From NCBI RefSeq assembly GCF_036785885.1, contig NC_092317.1, forward strand, positions 9,938,501-10,002,500: a stretch of DNA of 64,000 bases, read 5' to 3'. The translations under genes and the position numbers were made by a program. Below the pieces are notes generated by a model. It was not told where the DNA came from. It did not search any database and saw only the letters and a list, made by a program, of their open reading frames with translations. Below are positions 57,641-64,000 of the stretch, piece after piece; positions within the stretch are counted from its first letter, which is position 1, and every line of letters starts with the position of its first letter. This DNA comes from Coffea arabica. Its lineage: Eukaryota > Streptophyta > Magnoliopsida > Gentianales > Rubiaceae.

Positions 57641-57753
57641 TTAGTTTAGATGAGTTTGTCTTCCATCTAACTCCTTATACAACCCATTTAGATTCCCCCT
57701 CTCTCCTAGAATAGGATAGTATAAATGTAGCTAATTGACAAAAAAAAAAAAAA
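57641..57753 (+). mobile_element. Truncated SINE-like sequence
   Basis: The segment ending ...TAGCTAATTGAC plus an A14 tract resembles the 3' part of the SINE at 55679-55872 (shared GATTCYCCCTC and a TATA-rich stretch before GAC-poly(A)). It is absent from the matching intron sequence at the start of the window. No clear TSD is seen. Confidence 0.4.
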
Positions 57754-58449
57754 TTCTAATTACGCAAAACAAAATGTTTAACTCCAGGTACAAGTAGAAT
57801 ATAATTTTAGTCTTCTACAAAATACTGTTTATTACTAAAGCTCTGTATGGATTAGATATTTTTAGACCTGATTTTCATAAATTTTACTATAACAGTATAT
57901 ATGAAAAAATTGTTACTATAGTTTTTTATTGGACTGTTTTTAGAATTTTAAATATTATTGTTGGGATATTTGTAATATAAAAATCCCCCCTACCTCCACC
58001 CCTGCCCTCCTCCTCTCTTCTCTCTCACTTTTTCTCCCTTTCCTTCCTCCCGTCTCCCTTAACTTCTTCAAAATTAGGAAATGAAAGAAAGCCCAATTTT
58101 ATTTTTCTTTTTTTAAGTGCTATAATTGGCTATTTGCCTAATCTTGAAGAAGCATAGGAAGAGTAAGACCAAGATAAGGAGAAGAGACAATGAAAAATCC
58201 AAAATGAACAAATTAGCAATGAAAATGCAAAGGTCCTTGATTAGCCTCTTGTGGTTATGGTTGTGTTTAAATAACAAATCCATGCGTGTGGCTTGACTCT
58301 TGAATATTTCAAACACATATTAATGTACAAAAGTATTTTTTTTTTGAGGAGAAACAAAAGAGTAAGTTGTCTTTGTCAATAATAAATCTTGAAGATTACC
58401 ATCGGAATTGAACCCAATCAAAGTTTTACTTACACATATATATTCCTTG
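57754..58449. other. Non-coding; MITE-like piece at about 57840-57960
   Basis: A piece starting AGCTCTGTATGGATTAG and rich in TTTTACTATAACAGTATATATGAAAAAA resembles the MITE at 59671-59861. A pyrimidine-rich tract lies at 57985-58065. No gene is seen. Confidence 0.4.
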
Positions 58450-59041
58450 TTCAAATTATGTTTGGTTCAATAATGGAATTACTTCATACACGTGAACACA
58501 GCAGTATAAATATGTAGTCATCGATTAATAATGGAGAATTACTTAAAGGTTGGTCTATGTGATGGTGGATAATAAGAATTGAACACGACAATAGAGAAGG
58601 AAAATAAACTGAACAAAGAAGAAAAAAAAATAAAAGACAAGAAATTACAATTAATGGGAATTTGGCACCGATTTTTGTTATTTTATTTTCCCAAGTAATT
58701 AAAAAGATAAAATTACTAGATAAAATAAAATAACTATAGGATGGGATAAGGGTTCCTAATAAACTGAAACTCTTACCCAAACCACCTACTAGTGGGTAGT
58801 GCTAGGTTTAGGATTTTATTGAAACCCTAGCAAGAAAAATAACACCCTCCTTGCCTTTCTTTCATCTGCCTCCCTAAAGCAAGAGCCGTCAGAGAATAGA
58901 GAAGGAGAAGCAGGCGACACTGTCAATTGATCAGACGACTAGGCACCTAAATCTATAAGTCCCGAGTTCACGCAAAATTCCTCTTTTAAGTTTTAGTAGT
59001 TGAATTAATTGTCCTAGAAATTTTACGAATATGGATTGTTG

Positions 59042-59042
<1 letters not shown>

Positions 59043-59083
<41 letters not shown>
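59043..59083. repeat. AT dinucleotide microsatellite
   Basis: A (TA)n run of about 20 units, followed by a short decayed ATGTAGATACATATAT tail. Confidence 0.95.
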
Positions 59084-59086
<3 letters not shown>

Positions 59087-59670
59087 GATACATATATTTT
59101 TAGAAAGATTCATAAGTGGATCCATAGGAATAGGGTGTTAGATTTGAATCTGTGAGTAAATAGGTTGCCCAAATCTGGTGCAGGAAAAATAAAAACAAAA
59201 ATAAAAACAAAACAAAAAAAAAAGGGAAGAGAAGAGCCGCTGCTCTGTTTTGGCTAGGCGTTGCAGCAACGCCTCACACACAAAAAGGGAAGAGTGGGGG
59301 GCCGCCATCGCTGGCGGCAGAGAAAGAATTTGCAAAAGTTGGCATTTCGGCCAACCCAAGACCAAAGCAAAAAAAAAAAAAAAATTTTGAAGAGGATGTC
59401 GCCAGCACTTGCTGGCAACAATGAACAAAAGTCATGGTTGGGGTTCAACTCGGGGACGGAGAAAATTTGGCAAATTATACAGGGGCCAAAACATTATATA
59501 AATGTAGTAAATGTGTAAAAACTAAATTTTAAATTATAAATTATAGTTTATCGTGGGTATTAAAAATTCAGGACCCAATTTAAAATAATTGTTAGAATTG
59601 AAAGGTTAGTCATGTAAAATTATACTTAGTTAATTACGTATAGGATACTTAAATGGAAATCTAAAAACAT

Positions 59671-59861
59671 TAGCTCCATTTGGATTAGCTGATTTTAAGG
59701 GTGTTTTTGAAAAAATTTACTATAGCAGTGTATATGAAAAATTTTTACTTTAAAATTTTTTTGAAGTATATTTGATATATTGTATAGACGAAATGTTTTT
59801 TGAATTATTGCATATTACTGTAACATTGTATTTGAAAAAATGGTCAATCCAAACAGAGCGA
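59671..59861. mobile_element. Short MITE
   Basis: It is about 190 bp with inverted ends GCTCCATTTGGATT and (complement) GCTCTGTTTGGATT. The interior is AT-rich with TTTACTATAGCAGTGTATATGAAAA. No TSD could be fixed. Confidence 0.5.
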
Positions 59862-60723
59862 TTGTAATTTAGTCGTATTAAGCTAAATTGGACAAGGTGA
59901 GATAAGTTTTAAATGGTTAAACGAAATGCTTAAAATAATAATAATAATAATAATGCTGATAATAATACTAATAATAACACTAATGATAATAATCCTAGTA
60001 GTAAATAATAATGTTGACGATAACACTAATAATAGCGATAACAATAATAATGAATAATTATAAATTATAAATATGTATAATAAGATAATAGTCAAGATAA
60101 TAAACATGATTAGGAATAATTATTTTCTTTTAAATCATAAAACTTTACAAAAAGGAGAACTTTCCAAATTAAGAAACTTTCTAAAAATAGAAACTTTCGA
60201 AATTAGGAAACTTTCCAAAAATGAAAATCGTCCAATTTAGGGAAAATGCTGTTAGAGTTCATACAATGGTCTAGACACGAATCTTCGACTTACTCAGAGT
60301 TTGTATGTTATGTATTTATAGGAAATAACAACTAATTAGGAAGCCTATGCATTTGATAGGTACGTTACCAGTTTAAGAGAGCTAAGGTAGTTCCACTCGA
60401 GCAGCTGGATAAAGGTAGGTGGTACTTACCCTTCTGAGATTTCAAAGGTGCAAAAATGAAAGTTTCGTTTTCAATCTTGTTTTGTTGTGTTGACTCGCAA
60501 CATATTTGATTAAATGCTTTACTTGGATATTGATGAAGGTTATATTTTTATTATACAAAAATGAACCATGTGACTTATTTGAAATGTTTTGATATGTTAC
60601 CAAACGAGTTGAATCTTTTATGAAATCAAAGATTTGTGTATATGACGTGTGGAATGAATTTTTGACAAGTAAAACTCAAAACAGTCATGGAATAGAGGGT
60701 AGGGACTATAGTCCTGCTTAATC

Positions 60724-60867
60724 GTCATGGTAGTCTGGTATAAAGTCTGACCGATTGACAAAGTCATGGTAGCCTGGTATAGAGTCCGGCCGATTGACAA
60801 AGCCAGGCTACGTCTGGCCGGTTGGTAAGGTCATGGTAGCCTGGTATAAAGTCCGACCGATTGATCC
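60724..60867. repeat. 39-bp minisatellite
   Basis: Units at 60724-60762, 60763-60801 and 60830-60867 start GTCATGGTAG and end ACCGATTGA; a degenerate 28-bp unit lies at 60802-60829. It lies within the probable LTR. Confidence 0.85.
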
Positions 60868-61685
60868 ATGTATAAAAAGAGGTCAATCGGTAGTCATGAA
60901 ACCTATTGGTCGCCCATCTAGAAGGGGTTTAATCTCTAAACTGAGTACTCAGTAGTCGGTCATCACATGTACTTGTTATGAGCTAATATGAAATGATTTA
61001 TGAGTTGATATGGAAGGATTTATGAACTGATCTGAAATGAGACCTATGAACTGATTTGTGAATTGATTTATGAGTGGATATGAAGAGACTTGTGAATTGA
61101 GATGAAATGATTTATGACTTATGATTTTCCATATTCATTTATCAATAGGGTACTTTTAAATTGCTTGCCACTTGTTACTACTGATTGCTTTATAAACGAC
61201 GTTACTTTCAAAATTATGGATGTGATTGATGCGCAAATGATTTGCTATATATCTATATGTATGTATCTATAAAATTACGAGTACATGATCCAACAGAGGG
61301 GTAGTTATTATCTACTGGGCGATTTGTCGCTTAACCCACTTTTTACCATCCTTGCAGATTCTGAAGAGTATGAGTTGGTTTACGTGGAAGACCCTGAGGA
61401 CGACTTTTGTTAGCTTTAAGTGAATAGAAGTTGGCAGGCTAGCTACTTCTAGTTGTTAGTCTTATTTATTTTCGATTCCGCTGTTTCCATTAGAAAATAA
61501 ATGTACGAACATATTGGATATTCGTAGACTACTTTTTTATGAGATTTGTACTGCACTTTATTTTAGTTATATTATTTCGTACTTTTGAAGTTTAGACTAG
61601 TTAAATGATGCCTTGTATTCTTTAGTGGGATTTGAGAATACGACGGATGTCACGTGACGGGCACGTACGGGCTCGGGGCGTGACA

Positions 61686-62264
61686 TGAACTATCATCTGA
61701 AAGAATATACAACTCAAACTATTAATATTAAGTTATAATTCAAAAAGATATACAGAAGCTAAAATGAATTTGGCTTAATGCCATTTCTCACCAAGTAATT
61801 TAATATTTTGTCCTTCCTTCTGTGTGATCGTGGGGGAGGTTTAAGGTTCAAAGCTCAAAGCTCAAAACTCCAAGTTGATTGACTATTTCAAATTTTCAAT
61901 TGCATGCTTTGCATATCGATGCAGATCAAATCTCTTTTTTTCTGCAATTAAAGGTAGAATATCATTCGACTATTACCATTATCATCAGCAGATAACATTC
62001 TGATAAGCATTGCTTTGTTAATTGTGCTACCACAACTGAGGATAATGCTAATTGGTGTATACAATCAATGCTTCATGCCTCCTCAATAAAACTAGTTACA
62101 GGGGGGAGGTGGGAGCAAAGAGCAAATAACAGAAATTTATTGTGGTACCTAAGGATAAATTAATATACCAAACATCAATATTAGATATCCACTGGCTGGA
62201 TCTTTACTGAATAAATCAGTATAAGGTCCATATTTATACTGGAAAGGATAGGTAAAGAGGGTGT
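61686..62264. other. Non-coding spacer downstream of P450 G
   Basis: No gene is seen. The last 60 bp are the 3' UTR of G and match the 3' end of pseudogene F. Confidence 0.55.
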
Positions 62265-62876
62265 CTAACCAGAATGTGGAATAGCTACTGCAAACAGAGG
62301 ATTTTTTCTATGGATAGTGAGACCAGTGGATTCAGACATGTCCAAATCCTTTGGTTCAACTCCATCAGGCAATGCAAAATCAAACTTGTGTACCAATTTT
62401 GCTAATGCAAGCTCGTTAACGGCCACAGCAAAGGTAGTACCCGGGCAACCCCTTCTTCCAGCTCCAAATGGAATTAACTCAAAGTTAAAACCTCGAAAAT
62501 CGATTGTACTGTTCAAGAACCTCTCTGGCTGAAATTCTTCAGGCTGATTCCAAAGCGATGGATCTCGTGCAATCGCCCAAGCGTTCACCATTACTCGTGT
62601 CCCTGCCGGTATATCATACCCCATAAGTTTAACGTGTTGTGTTGATTCTCGAGGAACGAGTAGTGGGATTGGCGTATGAAGTCGTAAAGTCTCCTTGATC
62701 ACTGCTTTTAAGTAGTCCATTTTGTCTAGATCATCCTCAGTGATTTCTGGTTTTCCTTGAGCTACTTGTCTCGCCTCAGTCTGCAATTTCTCCAAGATTT
62801 TTGGGTGCCTCAAGAGTTCGGTCATTGCCCATTCCATAACTGTGTGTGTTGTATCAGTCCCAGCAGCGAACATGTC
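62265..62876 (-). CDS. CYP71-type cytochrome P450 G, exon 2 (partial gene)
   Basis: This complete 612-bp second exon runs from an AG acceptor at 62877-62878 to a stop at 62265, the same length as in C and E. It encodes the C-terminal 203 residues: [16 protein letters not shown] (I-helix), [22 protein letters not shown], and heme loop [11 protein letters not shown] with the ligand Cys. There are no lesions. Exon 1 is not found in the remaining 1.1 kb, which fits intron lengths of 2 kb or more in C and E, so exon 1 is expected beyond the right edge. The closest relatives are A and F, both dead. It is probably a functional gene if exon 1 is intact. Confidence 0.88.
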   Translation of the reverse strand, partial: DMFAAGTDTTHTVMEWAMTELLRHPKILEKLQTEARQVAQGKPEITEDDLDKMDYLKAVIKETLRLHTPIPLLVPRESTQHVKLMGYDIPAGTRVMVNAWAIARDPSLWNQPEEFQPERFLNSTIDFRGFNFELIPFGAGRRGCPGTTFAVAVNELALAKLVHKFDFALPDGVEPKDLDMSESTGLTIHRKNPLFAVAIPHSG

Positions 62877-63509
62877 CTAATCATAGAAAGCGAAGAAGAA
62901 AAACAGATGTTGCTTAATTGAAAAAGAAAATCTCATTGAAAGTTGAGAAACTAATATGAGGAAAACATTTGTAAGAAGTTTAGCTCATCAATGGTGAACA
63001 TCATTAAATACAGATAAAACAGTTTGGTTTGGCATTGTATCAATTGATGTGTTAAAGCTGAAGTATGTAATATTCCTCAGCCTGCTAATATACAAATAAG
63101 TGGTGCATAATACATACTGCATACTGAATTTTAGTTGTATACACAGTTCATCAAATAGTATAATTTTGTTCTACCTTCGAACAAGCTAAAACCTTCATGG
63201 TTGAAATTTCTGTAGGAAAAGCTCTACTTGTTAATGCCTATGATCCTTTATCCAAATGTACTTATCCGTGGAATGAATTACTATGAAAAACCGTCCAACA
63301 TGCAAACCAGTAGAGAGGAAATTAATTCATTGAAAATTCTTTAGCAGACCCCATCTGCTTGACAATAAATTTACACTTATTTACCAGTTATTGTACTGGC
63401 TTCTAACATGTATGTGTGAGATAGAAAATAATTGGAGAACGTATTTTCAAGATTAAATTTGTGAAAACCATCGCCATCCAAACTAACCTTTATTCATTTA
63501 AAAAACTAG
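62877..63509 (-). other. Intron of P450 G, part
   Basis: This is AT-rich with no coding sequence. It is not obviously similar to the introns of C/E. It runs into a MITE at about 63510. Confidence 0.6.
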
Positions 63510-64000
63510 ACACAAATTACACTTTGACTCCCTATGGTTTAGTACTTTTTTATATAACTCCCCTATGGTTTCGAAAACTATACATAACCCCCATCACGAT
63601 TTGGACTAAAATGTCAAAGTGACGAAATTTGTAATCCATAACGGAATCAACTAAAATATAAAAAATACTCCAATGTAAAGTTAAAAATTATTTATTAACC
63701 ACATGAGAGTTATGCATATATTTTGAAATCCATAAGAGGGTTATATGGTAAAGCACAAAAGTATAATGTGGTTATATAATAAAACATAAAATTATATGGG
63801 GTTAAAGTATCATGCATATTATATTTCTATATTTTGATCATTTCAACTATTTTAGTTTTTAAATGAGACTAATTTTAATATTTTCATAGGTTCCGTTATG
63901 AATGATAATTTCTTTCACTTTGACACTTTAATCAAAACTATGAAAGGATTATATATAGCTTTTAAAACTATAGGGAATTATGTGAAAAGTAACTATACCA
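63510..64000. mobile_element. MITE of the GGTTTAG/CTAAACC family, copy 4 (runs off window)
   Basis: It starts AAATTACACTTTGACTCCC then TATGGTTTAGTAC, and has the same internal blocks as copies 1-3. It ends at or just past the window edge in the complementary motif. It lies in the intron of G. Confidence 0.65.

Larger units (their letters stand above)
58450..61685 (+). mobile_element. Probable Ty3/gypsy LTR (solo or truncated), right end at 61685
   Basis: The right end GGGCTCGGGGCGTGACA, a TATTTATAGG TATA-like box (about 60315), a GGTAGGTGGTACTTACCC block (60414-60431) and a 39-bp minisatellite are typical of long LTRs of plant Ty3/gypsy (Tekay/Del-like) elements. No PBS or coding region follows, so it would be a solo or truncated LTR. 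The left end was not found; 58450 is an estimate and the true start could be anywhere from about 58400 to 60240. Short frames inside have no recognisable domains. Confidence 0.4.

Noticed and set aside
59261-59518. Frame over the GCCGCCATCGCTGGCGG region
   Set aside because: It is short, has no domain and lies in a probable LTR leader; codon-like appearance is weak.
60724-60867. CRISPR-like array
   Set aside because: The 39-bp units are direct tandem copies without distinct spacers in a plant LTR; it is a minisatellite.

Overview
The window is plant nuclear DNA, most likely from a woody eudicot. The evidence is CYP71-type cytochrome P450 genes with the usual single phase-0 intron, Athila-lineage Ty3/gypsy and Ty1/copia retrotransposons with plant primer-binding sites, a MuDR-type element with GRF zinc-finger cargo, hAT elements with empty sites, a TRIM and a SINE. 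An asterid such as a Rubiaceae species is a guess. There are no bacterial genes, rRNA, tRNA or CRISPR. The host content is a tandem P450 cluster, all on the minus strand. Almost everything else is transposon.

Layout: 1-1433 holds P450 intron debris and a dead P450 exon 2 (copy A). From 1434 to 24242 there is a nest of elements. A truncated copia element (5' LTR split into 1434-1753 and 21020-21241, PBS, leader, gag stub) was hit in its LTR by a decayed Athila element (1754-21014, TSD AAGAT). That element was hit in its gag by a second Athila element (10597-18407) with intact gag-pro and pol frames but no 3' LTR, and in its pro region by a hAT-type MITE (9245-10039). The copia leader also carries a TIR element (21666-22939) with a captured armadillo-repeat gene fragment.

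From 24285 to 55538 lies a large tandem segmental duplication: unit 1 (24285-36056) and unit 2 (36238-55538). Each unit carries one dead P450 (B or D, sharing an old frameshift) and one intact P450 (C or E, 508 aa each). After duplication, unit 2 received three insertions that can be defined exactly because unit 1 keeps the empty site: a hAT element (36900-38080, TSD ATTGTACT), a composite TRIM/copia-type element inside exon 1 of D (40184-42299, TSD AGGCT), and a full-length MULE (44075-50177, TSD TAAATTAAA). The MULE encodes a mutated transposase and a GRF zinc-finger/membrane protein.

From 55539 to 64000 there is a SINE with an 18-bp TSD, P450 pseudogene F, a probable Ty3/gypsy LTR ending at 61685, and an intact exon 2 of a further P450 (G) whose exon 1 would lie beyond the window. 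By sequence the P450s form three groups, {A,F,G}, {B,D} and {C,E}, so the cluster grew both by single-gene and by block duplication. Only C and E are complete in the window. They would encode ER-anchored monooxygenases of specialised metabolism; the substrate cannot be read from the sequence.
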